Below are positions 27,944 through 37,075 of a DNA stretch of 64,000 nt, piece after piece. Location: positions 124,001 through 188,000 of the forward strand of contig NZ_LMVL02000001.1 of assembly GCF_001541345.2 (NCBI RefSeq), written 5' to 3'. A model generated the notes under the pieces. It made no database searches, was not told the DNA's origin, and was given only the letters and a program-made list of their open reading frames with translations. The translations under genes and the position numbers were made by a program. The DNA comes from Gillisella vitis (GTDB taxonomy: Bacteria > Pseudomonadota > Alphaproteobacteria > Rhizobiales > Rhizobiaceae). Each line of letters opens with the position of its first letter. The first letter of the stretch is position 1.

Positions 27944-28373
27944 GTCACGTTCCCCGTACCTAGCCCGAATGCATATGGTTATCTTTTGATTACAGTACCA
28001 AGACAATACCAATTTGGCAATAATGTTTCATTGGTCTCTTCAAAGTCCAGGCAATGATGCAAATTTTGCTGAAAAAACATATATTTCCCTCAAAAAATAG
28101 GGGAAATTATCATTCAGTCTGGACGATTGGCATTTTTTTGGTATTATTCATTAACAAGAATAAATAAATGGAACAATCGTGCATAGCTCGTCGAACTCAA
28201 TGTTCCAGGGTGCGCACTGAAACGATGATGAAGTTGTGAACGGTTTGGGCGGTCATCGCTGAGTGTGAAAATAAATTTCACGACCTTGCGGCGAATTGCT
28301 TTTTCTATTGACGAAACTGCCGAAAATTCGCAGTCTCAAGAAAATAAATTACGTGAACGGGGAAAGTTCCAGC
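27944..28373. other. AT-rich divergent regulatory region
   Basis: A 430-base intergenic stretch, clearly more AT-rich than its surroundings, between the nag operon and the oxidoreductase-ABC operon. No coding signal is visible. It must hold both promoters and includes the candidate TACCAA operators. Confidence 0.5.
27996..28145. promoter_or_regulatory. Candidate operators for the GntR regulator
   Basis: TACCAA occurs at 27996 and 28007 (one helical turn apart, same orientation) and its complement TTGGTATT at 28138. They lie between the GntR operon and the divergent oxidoreductase-ABC operon. The link to the regulator is inference from position and symmetry. Confidence 0.35.
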
Positions 28374-29555
28374 ATGAAAGTCGCCATTATCGGGCTTGGT
28401 TTCCGGCTTGGTTATCTCGGTCGGGTGCTCAGCGAGATCGATCCATCTTTCGAGATTGTCGGCTATGTCGATCCTGATCCAGCGGGCCTGCCGGGATTGG
28501 TTGAAGCGGGTGTATCGCCAGGCAAGGTATATGAAACACCGGAACAACTGATTGCCGGGGGCGGCTTTGATCTGCTGATGATCGGTTCGCCAAATCACCT
28601 GCATATCCAGCATATCCGGTTAGGGCTTGAAGCCGGACTGACGGTGTTTACCGAAAAGCCGATCGTGATTTCCATCGAGGAAAGCCTCGAACTCGCTTCG
28701 CTTCTCCATACCTACGGTCATGACCGCTTGTTGGTTGGTCTCGTTCTTCGTTATTCGCCGCTTTACCGCGATTTGCGTCAGGCGCAGGCGGATGGCCTGC
28801 TTGGCAATGTCGTCTCCATCGAGGCGTCGGAACATATCGAGCCTTATCATGGCGCATTCTTCATGCGCGATTGGCGCCGTTACGGGCGCTATACCGGCGG
28901 CTTCATGCTGGAGAAATGCTTTCACGATCTTGATCTTTACAATGGTGTGGTTGGTGCGCGGCCCCGTTTCGTCGCCAGTTTTGGTGGTCGCAAGAGCTTC
29001 ATTCCGGAAAATGCGCCGGAGCAGGATGGCGTCAACGACATGGAAGTCTATCACCGCAAGCCAAGCGGTTGGTTGGGCTCCGATAAGGTCTTCGACAGTG
29101 ATGCCGACATTATCGATTACCAGACCGCGATCATCGAATATGAGAATGGCGTGGCGATGACATTTCATACCAATCTCAATGTGCCCGATCAGTTTCGCCG
29201 TTTCTGCGTGATCGGCTCAAAGGGCATGGCTGAGGGTGATTTCGTGCGCGGTTTCCTCGATGTCCACAATGCTCGCAACAATGACAAGGTCATTGCAAAC
29301 ACCTATAGCGCCCCGTCGGAAAAGTCGCAGCATTACGGCGCCGACGAACAAATGGCAGCCGATGTGCTGGCCTTTATCGAAACCGGTGCGAAACAACCGG
29401 TTTCGGCTCTCGACGCTATCGAGGCGGGCATTCTGGCCCTGGCGCTGGATCAGGCGCGAGCCGAGCGCAAGGTGGTGGATCTTGCGCCTGTCTGGGCACG
29501 TTATGATGCCTGCCTGCATGGCGAGGCGTCCGCAGCCCCTGCAAAGTCGGCATAG
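28374..29555 (+). CDS. Gfo/Idh/MocA-family oxidoreductase
   Basis: A 393-residue NAD(P)-dependent dehydrogenase. The N-terminal Rossmann fold begins KVAIIGLGFRLGYLGRVL and is followed by the family's EKP motif (VFTEKPIVIS), the C-terminal alpha/beta substrate domain and the GGFMLEKCFHDLDL stretch. It is the first gene of the operon with the ABC importer, so it probably oxidises or reduces the imported sugar or a derivative. The exact substrate is not evident. Confidence 0.88.
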   Translation: MKVAIIGLGFRLGYLGRVLSEIDPSFEIVGYVDPDPAGLPGLVEAGVSPGKVYETPEQLIAGGGFDLLMIGSPNHLHIQHIRLGLEAGLTVFTEKPIVISIEESLELASLLHTYGHDRLLVGLVLRYSPLYRDLRQAQADGLLGNVVSIEASEHIEPYHGAFFMRDWRRYGRYTGGFMLEKCFHDLDLYNGVVGARPRFVASFGGRKSFIPENAPEQDGVNDMEVYHRKPSGWLGSDKVFDSDADIIDYQTAIIEYENGVAMTFHTNLNVPDQFRRFCVIGSKGMAEGDFVRGFLDVHNARNNDKVIANTYSAPSEKSQHYGADEQMAADVLAFIETGAKQPVSALDAIEAGILALALDQARAERKVVDLAPVWARYDACLHGEASAAPAKSA

Positions 29556-29558
29556 GGG

Positions 29559-30449
29559 ATGGTCATGGAGGCGAAACGCAGAGCTGTTTTCTTCGCCTGG
29601 TGCCTGTTGTTGCCAGCAACCATCTATATCGCCATCATCGTTGCTTATCCGCTGGTCGATACGTTCATCCTGTCTTTCACCGATGCGTCGTTGAAACGGG
29701 TAACGAACTGGGTTGGTTGGGATAATTACAACAAGATTTTCAACGCGACCTTTGCCGATGTTATCATCCGCACCTTCGTGTGGACGTTCTTCTCCGTGCT
29801 GTTCAAGATGATTATCGGCACGTTTGGCGCGACGCTTCTGAACACTGCCGTACCGGGACGAACCTTGTTTCGCATCCTGACCATGCCGCCCTGGATCGTG
29901 CCGATGGCGATTGGCATTTTCATGTGGGGCTGGATGTATAACGGCCAGTTCGGGATGATTTCCGGCATGTTGCAGCGGTTCGGTCTGGTCGATGGCCCGG
30001 TTGCCTTCCTTGCCTATGGATCGACGGCGTTCTGGGCGACGATTTTCACCGATGTATGGATCGGCGTGCCGATGGTGACGCTTTATCTGTTGGCGGCGAT
30101 GCAGGCGATCCCGCAAGATCTGCATGAGGCGGCATGGACAGACGGGGCTGGGCGGTTCTACCGGTTCCGCCGCATCACCCTGCCGCTGCTGATGCCAGCG
30201 ATGATCACCATGTCGATGATTTCGCTGATCTCCACCTTCAATTCCTTCGATATCATCTGGATCCTGACCCGTGGCGGCCCGAGCGGTGGCACGACGACAA
30301 TGATCATCGATACCTATAAGACGGCAATCGGGTCGTACAAATACGGTGAAGGGGCGGCGCGCGCCGTGCTGATCTGCATTTTCCTGTCGATCTTCAGCTA
30401 TTTCTACTTCCGCGTCACCAGCCGCCTTTCGCAGGAGCATTCCCGATGA
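29559..30449 (+). CDS. ABC sugar importer permease (CUT1, MalF type)
   Basis: A 296-residue inner-membrane permease with six spans and the EAA loop EAAWTDGAGRFYRFRRITLPLL that contacts the ATPase. It follows the oxidoreductase by three bases and overlaps the next permease by four. Start could be 29559 or the ATG two codons later. Confidence 0.93.
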   Translation: MVMEAKRRAVFFAWCLLLPATIYIAIIVAYPLVDTFILSFTDASLKRVTNWVGWDNYNKIFNATFADVIIRTFVWTFFSVLFKMIIGTFGATLLNTAVPGRTLFRILTMPPWIVPMAIGIFMWGWMYNGQFGMISGMLQRFGLVDGPVAFLAYGSTAFWATIFTDVWIGVPMVTLYLLAAMQAIPQDLHEAAWTDGAGRFYRFRRITLPLLMPAMITMSMISLISTFNSFDIIWILTRGGPSGGTTTMIIDTYKTAIGSYKYGEGAARAVLICIFLSIFSYFYFRVTSRLSQEHSR

Positions 30450-31306
30450 GCACCAACAGGCAGGCGATGATCAATCGCTACAAATGGTATGAAATCATCG
30501 GCATCTATTGCGGTGTCGCGGTGTTTCTCACCTTCGTGCTGGCGCCTTTCGTGGAAGGGTTCCTGGTGTCGTTGAAGCCGCTCAGCCAGCTGTTTTCGTC
30601 GCCTTATCGGTTCTGGCCGGAGAATGGCTCTTTTGAAGCCTATCGAACCATGTGGGACCACGTTCCGGGCTTTGGCCGCTATATCTTCAACTCCTTCTTC
30701 ATATCGATAACCGCAACCGTTGTGGTTCTGCTGCTCGTCGTGCCAGCGGCCTACGCCTTTGCCCGTTTCGAATTTCGGGGCAGGGGCGTGTTGCTGGGTA
30801 CCTTCCTTGCCGTCAACATGTTTTCAGGCGCTGTCCTGCTCATTCCGATCTTTCGGTTGATGCGCATTTCAGGAATGCTGAACACCTATTTCGCTCTTAT
30901 CGTGCCGCTGATCGCCTTCCTGATCCCGACCGCCATCTGGTTGCTGCGAACATATATGATGCGGATTCCACGCGAGCTTGAGGAAGCGGCATATGTGGAT
31001 GGGGCCAGCTATTTCTATACGTTCCGGCGCGTAGTTCTGCCGCTTGCCATGCCGGGGATTGCCGTCGTCGGCATCACGACCTTCATTACCGCCTATGCGC
31101 AGCATTTCATCTTCGCGCTGACCTTCAACTCGAAGACGGAATACATGCCGTTGCCGATTGGCTTGTTTGCCTATTTCGGCCGTCAGGAAGTGATCTGGAA
31201 CGAGCTGATGGCCGCAAGTTTCGTCGGTATTGCGCCGGCGATGATCATGATCTTCTTCCTGCAACGCTATCTGGTCAGTGGCCTGACGGCGGGTGCAGTC
31301 AAGTAG
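30446..31306 (+). CDS. ABC sugar importer permease (CUT1, MalG type)
   Basis: A 286-residue permease with six spans and the EAA loop EAAYVDGASYFYTFRRVVLPLA. It pairs with the preceding permease. Its start overlaps the previous stop (ATGA). Confidence 0.93.
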   Translation: MSTNRQAMINRYKWYEIIGIYCGVAVFLTFVLAPFVEGFLVSLKPLSQLFSSPYRFWPENGSFEAYRTMWDHVPGFGRYIFNSFFISITATVVVLLLVVPAAYAFARFEFRGRGVLLGTFLAVNMFSGAVLLIPIFRLMRISGMLNTYFALIVPLIAFLIPTAIWLLRTYMMRIPRELEEAAYVDGASYFYTFRRVVLPLAMPGIAVVGITTFITAYAQHFIFALTFNSKTEYMPLPIGLFAYFGRQEVIWNELMAASFVGIAPAMIMIFFLQRYLVSGLTAGAVK

Positions 31307-31362
31307 GCAGCCGGTTTCGAAACAACCAAGACACGTTTAATGTCAACAAAGGGGAACCATCG

Positions 31363-32586
31363 ATGAAAAACACTTTGACCATCATGGCGGGCGCGCTGGC
31401 GCTGCTGGCAAGCTCGGCTCTGTCGAGTTTTGCGGCGGATAAGGAAATCAGCTGGATCTATTGCGGCGATAAGATCGACCCGATCCATGAGAAATATATC
31501 AAGGTCTGGGAAGGCAAAAACCCAGGCTGGAAGATTGCGCCTGAAGTGGTTGGCTGGGAACAGTGCCAGGATAAGGCAACCACCTTGGCTGCCGCCGGAA
31601 CGCCGGTTGCCATGGCCTATGTCGGCTCACGCACGTTGAAGGAATTTGCCGAGAACGACCTGATCGTCAAGGTTCCGATGACGGATGCCGAAAAGAAGAG
31701 CTATTATCCGAACATCGTCGATACCGTGACCTTTGACGATACGCAGTGGGGCGTGCCGATTGCCTTCTCCACCAAGGCGCTGTTCTGGAACAAGGACCTG
31801 TTCAAGAAGGCCGGTCTTGACCCGGAAACCCCACCGAAGACCTGGGCTGAGGAAATTGCCTTTGCCAAGCAGATCAAGGAAAAGACCGGTATTGCCGGTT
31901 ACGGCATGCCTGCCAAGACCTTCGACAACACCATGCACCAGTTCATGCATTGGGTGTATACCAATAACGGTCAGGTGATGGACAAGGATGGCAAGATTGT
32001 CATGGACAGCCCGGAAGTGCTGGCAGCGCTTCATGCTTACAAGGACATCGCCCCCTATTCGGTTGAAGGGGCAACTGCCTACGAGCAGAACGAAATCCGC
32101 GCCATCTTCCTCGACGGCAAGGCAGGCATGATTCAGAACAGCACGGGTGCGGCCTATCGCCTGCTGAAGACCGACATCCACTGGGGTGTGACGACCTTGC
32201 CGCTCGGCCCTTCGGCCAAGGGTCCCGGAACGCTGCTGATCACCGACAGCCTGGCAATCTTCAAGGGCTCGGGTGTCGAAGACAAGGCAACAGAATTTGC
32301 CAAATACATCACCTCGCCGGAACCGCAGGAAGAATACGAGCTGACGACCGATTCCGGCCTGACGCCGCTTCGTCCTTCCGCTAAGGTTGAGCAGTTGATC
32401 AAGGACAAGCCCTATTGGAAGCCGTTCATCGATGGCATCGCCTTCGGTGGTCCTGAGCCTTTGTTCAAGGATTACAAGGGTTTCCAAAACGTCATGATCG
32501 AAATGGTCCAGTCTGTCGTCACGGGCAAGGCGGAACCTGCGGATGCCTTGAAAAAGGCGTCGGCTGCTATCGACCAGTACAAGTAA
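31363..32586 (+). CDS. ABC sugar-binding protein (family 1)
   Basis: A 407-residue periplasmic binding protein. The signal peptide (MKNTLTIMAGALALLASSAL) is cleaved near SSFAA. The mature protein has the bilobal family-1 pattern (KVWEGKNPGWKI, WGVPIAFSTKALFWNKDLFKKAGLDPETPPKTWAE). A terminator-like hairpin follows, which would give more transcript of this gene than of the ATPase downstream. The location beside nag genes suggests GlcNAc, chitobiose or a related amino sugar as ligand. Confidence 0.93.
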   Translation: MKNTLTIMAGALALLASSALSSFAADKEISWIYCGDKIDPIHEKYIKVWEGKNPGWKIAPEVVGWEQCQDKATTLAAAGTPVAMAYVGSRTLKEFAENDLIVKVPMTDAEKKSYYPNIVDTVTFDDTQWGVPIAFSTKALFWNKDLFKKAGLDPETPPKTWAEEIAFAKQIKEKTGIAGYGMPAKTFDNTMHQFMHWVYTNNGQVMDKDGKIVMDSPEVLAALHAYKDIAPYSVEGATAYEQNEIRAIFLDGKAGMIQNSTGAAYRLLKTDIHWGVTTLPLGPSAKGPGTLLITDSLAIFKGSGVEDKATEFAKYITSPEPQEEYELTTDSGLTPLRPSAKVEQLIKDKPYWKPFIDGIAFGGPEPLFKDYKGFQNVMIEMVQSVVTGKAEPADALKKASAAIDQYK

Positions 32587-32597
32587 TCATCGGGGTT

Positions 32598-32633
32598 CCG
32601 GCTGCGGATCATAGGGGTTCGCAGCCGGTTTTT
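32598..32633 (+). terminator. Intra-operon terminator/attenuator
   Basis: 9-bp stem CCGGCTGCG (32598-32606) with CGCAGCCGG (32620-32628) followed by TTTTT. It lies between the binding-protein and ATPase genes of the same importer. Confidence 0.75.
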
Positions 32634-32689
32634 GTTTGGAATTTCGCCGGTCGCCTATTGGTCGCCGGTTGGTATGGAGACGCAGCGCG

Positions 32690-33823
32690 GTGGGCCAGCT
32701 TTATCTCAACAAAGTCGTCAAATCCTTTGGCCATTTCGATGTCATCAAGGGCGTTTCGCTCGACATCAAAGACGGCGAATTCATGGTCTTCGTCGGCCCA
32801 TCCGGCTGCGGAAAGTCCACGCTGCTTCGGATGATCGCGGGACTGGATGATACCACCAGCGGCGATATCGTTATCGATGGGGCGCGGGTCAATGCGCTGC
32901 CGCCGGTTGAGCGCGGCATTGCCATGGTGTTCCAGTCCTATGCGCTTTATCCACATATGACCGTGTTTGAAAATATTGCCTTTCCGCTGCGGGTCGAAAA
33001 ACTGCCCGAAGCGAAGATCCATGAAAAGATAGATGCTGTGGCCAAGGTTTTGCAGCTCGATCAGCGCTTGCAGCAGAAACCGGGCCAGCTGTCCGGCGGC
33101 CAGCGTCAGCGTGTGGCCATTGGCCGTGCAATCGTCCGCGAGCCGAAGATTTTCCTCTTCGATGAGCCACTTTCCAACCTCGACGCGGCCTTGCGTGCCG
33201 ACATGCGCATCGAGTTGACCCGGCTGCATCGGCAGCTGAAGGCGACGATGATCTATGTCACCCATGACCAGGTCGAAGCGATGACCATGGCCGACCGGAT
33301 CGTCGTGCTGCATGGTGGTCATATTGCCCAGGTCGGCGCGCCGCTGGAGCTATATCACAAGCCGCAAAACCTGTTCGTTGCTGGCTTTATCGGCAATCCG
33401 AAGATGAATTTCGTGCCGGTCGCCTGCAAGGGCGTTGGACCCAATGGCGTTACGGTCGCCTATGAGGGCCGAATGGTGACCATTCCGGTCTCTGGTCGTC
33501 CCGATATGCTGGGACAGAACCTGACACTTGGCATCCGTCCAGAACATCTGGCGCTCGGCAAAGGTGATTTTTCCATCACTGTAACGCCCAGCGTCGTCGA
33601 GCGGCTCGGTGCCAGCACAATCGCCTATGCATCTCTATCAACTGGTGAGCCCTATTGCGCGGTCTTCCCCGGATCTGCGCCCGTTCAGCCAGACCAGCCC
33701 ATGACAACGACGATCAAGGCCAGCGATTGCCACCTGTTCGATGCTGATGGTGAGGCGCTGGAACGCCACATCAATTGGCTGGCGGAAACGCTACCGGATG
33801 CGCTGAAGGCGGTTCAGGAGTAA
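32690..33823 (+). CDS. ABC sugar importer ATPase (UgpC/MsmK type)
   Basis: A 377-residue ATPase. The ABC domain covers 1-235 (Walker A GPSGCGKST, Q-loop MVFQSYALYPHMTV, signature LSGGQRQRVAIGRAI, Walker B IFLFDEPLSNLDAALR, H-loop YVTHDQVEAMTMADRI). A C-terminal TOBE regulatory domain is typical of CUT1 transporters. I take the GTG at 32690 as start, which gives the usual N-terminus (GQLYLNKVVKSFG). A terminator hairpin lies upstream. Convergent with the DSD-type gene. Confidence 0.92.
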   Translation: MGQLYLNKVVKSFGHFDVIKGVSLDIKDGEFMVFVGPSGCGKSTLLRMIAGLDDTTSGDIVIDGARVNALPPVERGIAMVFQSYALYPHMTVFENIAFPLRVEKLPEAKIHEKIDAVAKVLQLDQRLQQKPGQLSGGQRQRVAIGRAIVREPKIFLFDEPLSNLDAALRADMRIELTRLHRQLKATMIYVTHDQVEAMTMADRIVVLHGGHIAQVGAPLELYHKPQNLFVAGFIGNPKMNFVPVACKGVGPNGVTVAYEGRMVTIPVSGRPDMLGQNLTLGIRPEHLALGKGDFSITVTPSVVERLGASTIAYASLSTGEPYCAVFPGSAPVQPDQPMTTTIKASDCHLFDADGEALERHINWLAETLPDALKAVQE

Positions 33824-33848
33824 GGCAGGCGAATAGGTGGAAACGCGG

Positions 33849-34949
33849 CTACCAAACCAGGCCGCGTGCCGCCACCTCTTCCACCCGCGTCACCACACCA
33901 TCCCGGTGAAATGTCATGATGTCGAACAGGTTTGACACGACGCAGGTGTGGTTGGGAATGATCCGCACTTTTTCGCCGATCTCGGGTCGTCTGCCAGTAA
34001 TCCTCGAGAGATCGACGGTGCCGTGTTCTTCGGACAGGCTGGTAATGACAGCCTCTGGATAGTCAACGATCAGTCCATAATCGCTAAAGCCAAGCAGGTC
34101 AGATGTCAGCGCTTTGGAGCCAGCATCCAGAATGGCGCGGTCCGGCGTGGGGCGCGACACGACCGTCGCGAGGATATGCATGGCGCAATCGGCAAGCGTG
34201 CCGTGTCCTGCCTTTGCCATGCTCCGGTCGCTATAGATATAGGTTCCGGCCCTATGCTCGGTGGCCGATGGTACCAGATGGGCGGAAAACAGGCTTGGTG
34301 TTCCGCCGTTCGAGACAATCGGACAGGGAATGCCGAGAGTGGTAAGGCTGGCAAGGATTTGAGCAAAAAAGCTTTCGACTGCTAGCTCGGTGTGAGCCTT
34401 GGGATATGTCATCACCCCACCGAACCGAAGGGTTGTGCTGGCGAAAATCGCTTGCGCGAGGGCCACAGCATCGGCGGGTGTCTGCACACCGCAGCGTCCG
34501 GCACCGGTGTCGCATTCTACCAGCACGTTCAAAGGTTTGCGATCCCCGAAATAGCTTGAAAGACCTTCGACGGTCACGATGCTGTCGGCCACCACCTTCA
34601 GGCCGGAAATCCGCTCATTCAGGGCAGCAAGCCTGACGAGCTTTTCGGGCCCAAGAATATTGAAGGTAATCAATATGTCCTCGAACCCGGCATCGGCAAA
34701 CACTTCCGCCTCGGTAATTTTCTGGCAATTGATGCCGGTAGCGCCTGCCTCTTGCTGCTGGCGGGCCAGGGCTGGAATCTTGTGGGTCTTGATGTGCGGG
34801 CGAAAGGCAAGTCCGTGAGCGTCCATATAGGTCTGGACCCGGCCGATATTGGCTGCAAGCCGATCCTCGTCAATCAGCGGCAGCGGGGTCGAAAGCGAGA
34901 GAACCGTATCGCCGGGTCTTGGACCTGGTCTGTCAATTGGGCGGTTCAT
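33849..34949 (-). CDS. Type III PLP enzyme, D-serine dehydratase/D-threonine aldolase family
   Basis: A 366-residue protein with the alanine-racemase-like PLP barrel: the PLP lysine in RPHIKTHKI near residue 54, CDTGAGRCGV and SNGGTPS. A C-terminal metal site PNHTC (His and Cys ligands) is diagnostic of the DSD/D-threonine aldolase family. Expected reactions are dehydration of a D-beta-hydroxy amino acid such as D-serine or its aldol cleavage. It starts two bases after the stop of the M81 gene and is the last gene of this three-gene operon. Confidence 0.82.
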   Translation of the reverse strand: MNRPIDRPGPRPGDTVLSLSTPLPLIDEDRLAANIGRVQTYMDAHGLAFRPHIKTHKIPALARQQQEAGATGINCQKITEAEVFADAGFEDILITFNILGPEKLVRLAALNERISGLKVVADSIVTVEGLSSYFGDRKPLNVLVECDTGAGRCGVQTPADAVALAQAIFASTTLRFGGVMTYPKAHTELAVESFFAQILASLTTLGIPCPIVSNGGTPSLFSAHLVPSATEHRAGTYIYSDRSMAKAGHGTLADCAMHILATVVSRPTPDRAILDAGSKALTSDLLGFSDYGLIVDYPEAVITSLSEEHGTVDLSRITGRRPEIGEKVRIIPNHTCVVSNLFDIMTFHRDGVVTRVEEVAARGLVW

Positions 34950-34950
34950 C

Positions 34951-36432
34951 TCAGGCAGTCTCCGTGTCCTGGGCAAGGTTGAAAGGGTCGGTAATGATCG
35001 GCCAGATATCGCGACGAACCCGCCGATAAGGGTTGGTGGCCGGATTATTGGGATAAGGCGATCCCGCTGAACAGTAAAGGATCTCCGAGGCGATCTTCGA
35101 AAACGCCGCATAGAAATGATTGGTGGATTTGATCGCAAGGATATGTTTGGACGTGGGATCGATACCGAGCGCTGTGAACAGCGAAGGGTCGTAGCTTTGC
35201 ACCCGAACGGAACTCAGCACGATGTCGATGCCGTCTAGGTGGATATGAGCGGCGTCGCCAAACGGGGCGACACTTTCGCCAAACCGCATTTCTGCGTTGG
35301 CTACCAGCTTTACCACCTTCACCAACCCATCGATCGGGTTGCCGGTGCCCGGCGCGGATTTTGCACCGAAGCGCAGCGGGATTTCCGCACCTTCGCCAGC
35401 CGCCATGCAGATCTGCACGGCAATCGGGTCCCAGATCATTCCGACCGCGGTATTGGTTGCGCCTTGGGCCAGAAGTTCCTCAAGCAGCACGGTCGCATCA
35501 CCCGCCGTGCCGCCGCCGGGATTGTCCCACATGTCGGCAATCACCACCGGCCCGGCTGGATTTGCGAGCGCCTCGGCCACGGACTGTTTTTCGTCAATCT
35601 GAGGCATCATGAACGTGCCGCGCTTTTCAAACAGTTCAAGGCCAAGGTTGCGGGCCAGAATCTGGCCTTTTTCGGCCTTGCCATTGGTGATGGCGATGGT
35701 TTTTGTGCCCATTTCCGGTACGTCGCCAGCCATGAAGCCATGAATGACCGAGAGTGACAGGACATCGGGATCGTCCTGTTCGATCTGCATCATTTTGTCC
35801 ACAAAACCGCGCATCGGCTGGCGCGAGGTGGGAAAGACATCGATCATCCGGCAGTCAAAGACCGACATGACAGGGGTGATGCGGCCTTCCAACGTATCGA
35901 CGACGATCCGCCAAAGGTCACGGGCTCGGTCAACGAAATCCGTATGGGGAAATTCCTTGAAGACAACGAACACATCCGCCGCCTCAACCCGCTTGCCCGT
36001 GAGGTGGCTATGCGGGTCCAGTTCTGCGGCAAGCAGCACATCCGGTCCGATAATGGCGCGGATGCGGCTCAGGAAATCGCCTTCCGGGTCGAGATAGCCA
36101 TCCGCCACCATGGCACCGTGCAGGCCAAGTACGACGGCATCAACGGGAAGTGCTGCCGTCAACTGGTCGAGGATTTCATCGCGCAGGCTTTCATAAGTCT
36201 GGCGATTGACGAGCCCGGCTGGATCGGCCCAGGTGGCGGTGCCTTCGATTAGCATCCAGCCTTTCTGACTGCATACCTCCCGGCCAACGGTTATCGGCGC
36301 GGTGCACAGCGTTGGAGTTGCCGGGTGCTGCCCGGGTGGCGCGTAAAGGGAAGCCTCGAAAGCACGCCGGTCGATGCAGATCGGCGAGAACGTGTTGGTT
36401 TCCGTTGCAAGGGCGGCTGTGAAAATGCGCAC
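34951..36432 (-). CDS. M81-family (MlrC-like) metallopeptidase/amidohydrolase
   Basis: A 493-residue M81-family protein. It shares with the second copy at 41089 the N-terminal ETNTF motif (ATETNTFSP), the LHGAM motif, DPHSHL and the glycine-rich DNPGGGTAGD. The best-known member, MlrC, is a zinc enzyme that hydrolyses microcystin-derived peptides; substrates of most family members are unknown. I take the GTG at 36432 (ggagg 6 bases upstream) as start; another GTG lies six codons earlier. It lies between an NTF2-like gene and a DSD-type enzyme. Confidence 0.85.
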   Translation of the reverse strand: MRIFTAALATETNTFSPICIDRRAFEASLYAPPGQHPATPTLCTAPITVGREVCSQKGWMLIEGTATWADPAGLVNRQTYESLRDEILDQLTAALPVDAVVLGLHGAMVADGYLDPEGDFLSRIRAIIGPDVLLAAELDPHSHLTGKRVEAADVFVVFKEFPHTDFVDRARDLWRIVVDTLEGRITPVMSVFDCRMIDVFPTSRQPMRGFVDKMMQIEQDDPDVLSLSVIHGFMAGDVPEMGTKTIAITNGKAEKGQILARNLGLELFEKRGTFMMPQIDEKQSVAEALANPAGPVVIADMWDNPGGGTAGDATVLLEELLAQGATNTAVGMIWDPIAVQICMAAGEGAEIPLRFGAKSAPGTGNPIDGLVKVVKLVANAEMRFGESVAPFGDAAHIHLDGIDIVLSSVRVQSYDPSLFTALGIDPTSKHILAIKSTNHFYAAFSKIASEILYCSAGSPYPNNPATNPYRRVRRDIWPIITDPFNLAQDTETA

Positions 36433-36471
36433 GGAGTGGCCTCCAATCACGGTTGATGGAACGGTTATCTC

Positions 36472-36972
36472 TCAGACTAAGCCCATCGGATTGGGCAGAT
36501 AACCGGTAAAGCCTGAAATTTTCCAGCGACCTTCGTGCAAACGGCAATAATAGAGCGTTTGCCACTTCATGGTGTCAAAGCCGCCATCGGCTTTTTTGAT
36601 GCCGCCATCGAATTTTTTGCGCACCAAAGCCGTTTCGCCTTCGATTTCGATCTCTTCCAGCGTGGTGGTAAAGAAAATCGCCGTGCGCGGGTCTTCACCA
36701 TGGCTCTGGCCTGCAAAATCCTGGGCTTGGCGCAGCCATTCATCGCGATAGGCCGCGAGATTGGGGAAGGTCAGGCGCCAATGGTCCGGATTGGGATCGC
36801 GATTGCCGTTGATACCGATGAAGCCGTCCTCGACGAAATCACCTTCCACCATCGACCATTCTGCTGCCAGAAAAGCATCGATGTCGCGGGGCACCAGCAT
36901 CTCCCAGATCGCATGGCGCGCAGCATCGGTTGCCGGGAAGGGGTTTTTGAAGGGATCGCGCATCTCAGCCAC
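36472..36972 (-). CDS. NTF2/SnoaL-like fold protein of unknown function
   Basis: A 166-residue soluble protein. The N-terminal helices (DAARHAIWEMLVPRDIDAFLAAEWSMVEGDFVEDGFIGI) and the final strands (TLYYCRLHEGRWKISGFTGYL) look like the cone-shaped NTF2/SnoaL fold. Such proteins bind small molecules or catalyse isomerisation or hydration. It is the first gene of the operon with M81 and the DSD-type enzyme and divergent from ridA. A second in-frame ATG lies at codon 4. Confidence 0.65.
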   Translation of the reverse strand: MAEMRDPFKNPFPATDAARHAIWEMLVPRDIDAFLAAEWSMVEGDFVEDGFIGINGNRDPNPDHWRLTFPNLAAYRDEWLRQAQDFAGQSHGEDPRTAIFFTTTLEEIEIEGETALVRKKFDGGIKKADGGFDTMKWQTLYYCRLHEGRWKISGFTGYLPNPMGLV

Positions 36973-36980
36973 CTTTGTCT

Positions 36981-37062
36981 AAATTATTTTCATGTTCTAT
37001 GAAAATCCCTAGTCAAATTCGGTTTTCTATGGTGAATTGTCAATTGATTAAGAAAATAATTT
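36981..37062. promoter_or_regulatory. Operator-like inverted repeats, probable RpiR sites
   Basis: The 103-base divergent region holds two nested symmetries. ATTTTCAT (36986-36993) - N5 - ATGAAAAT (36999-37006) is a perfect dyad. AAATTATTTTC (36981-36991) recurs inverted as GAAAATAATTT (37052-37062). GAAA...TTTC dyads of this type fit RpiR-family operators, and an rpiR-like gene is in the right-hand operon. Assignment to that regulator is inference. Confidence 0.55.
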
Positions 37063-37075
37063 GCATGAGGGCGAG

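Noticed and set aside
29217..30440. 407-codon open frame on the minus strand
   Set aside because: Antisense to the oxidoreductase and first ABC permease, both well supported. Its composition is Arg/His/Asp-rich without a domain.
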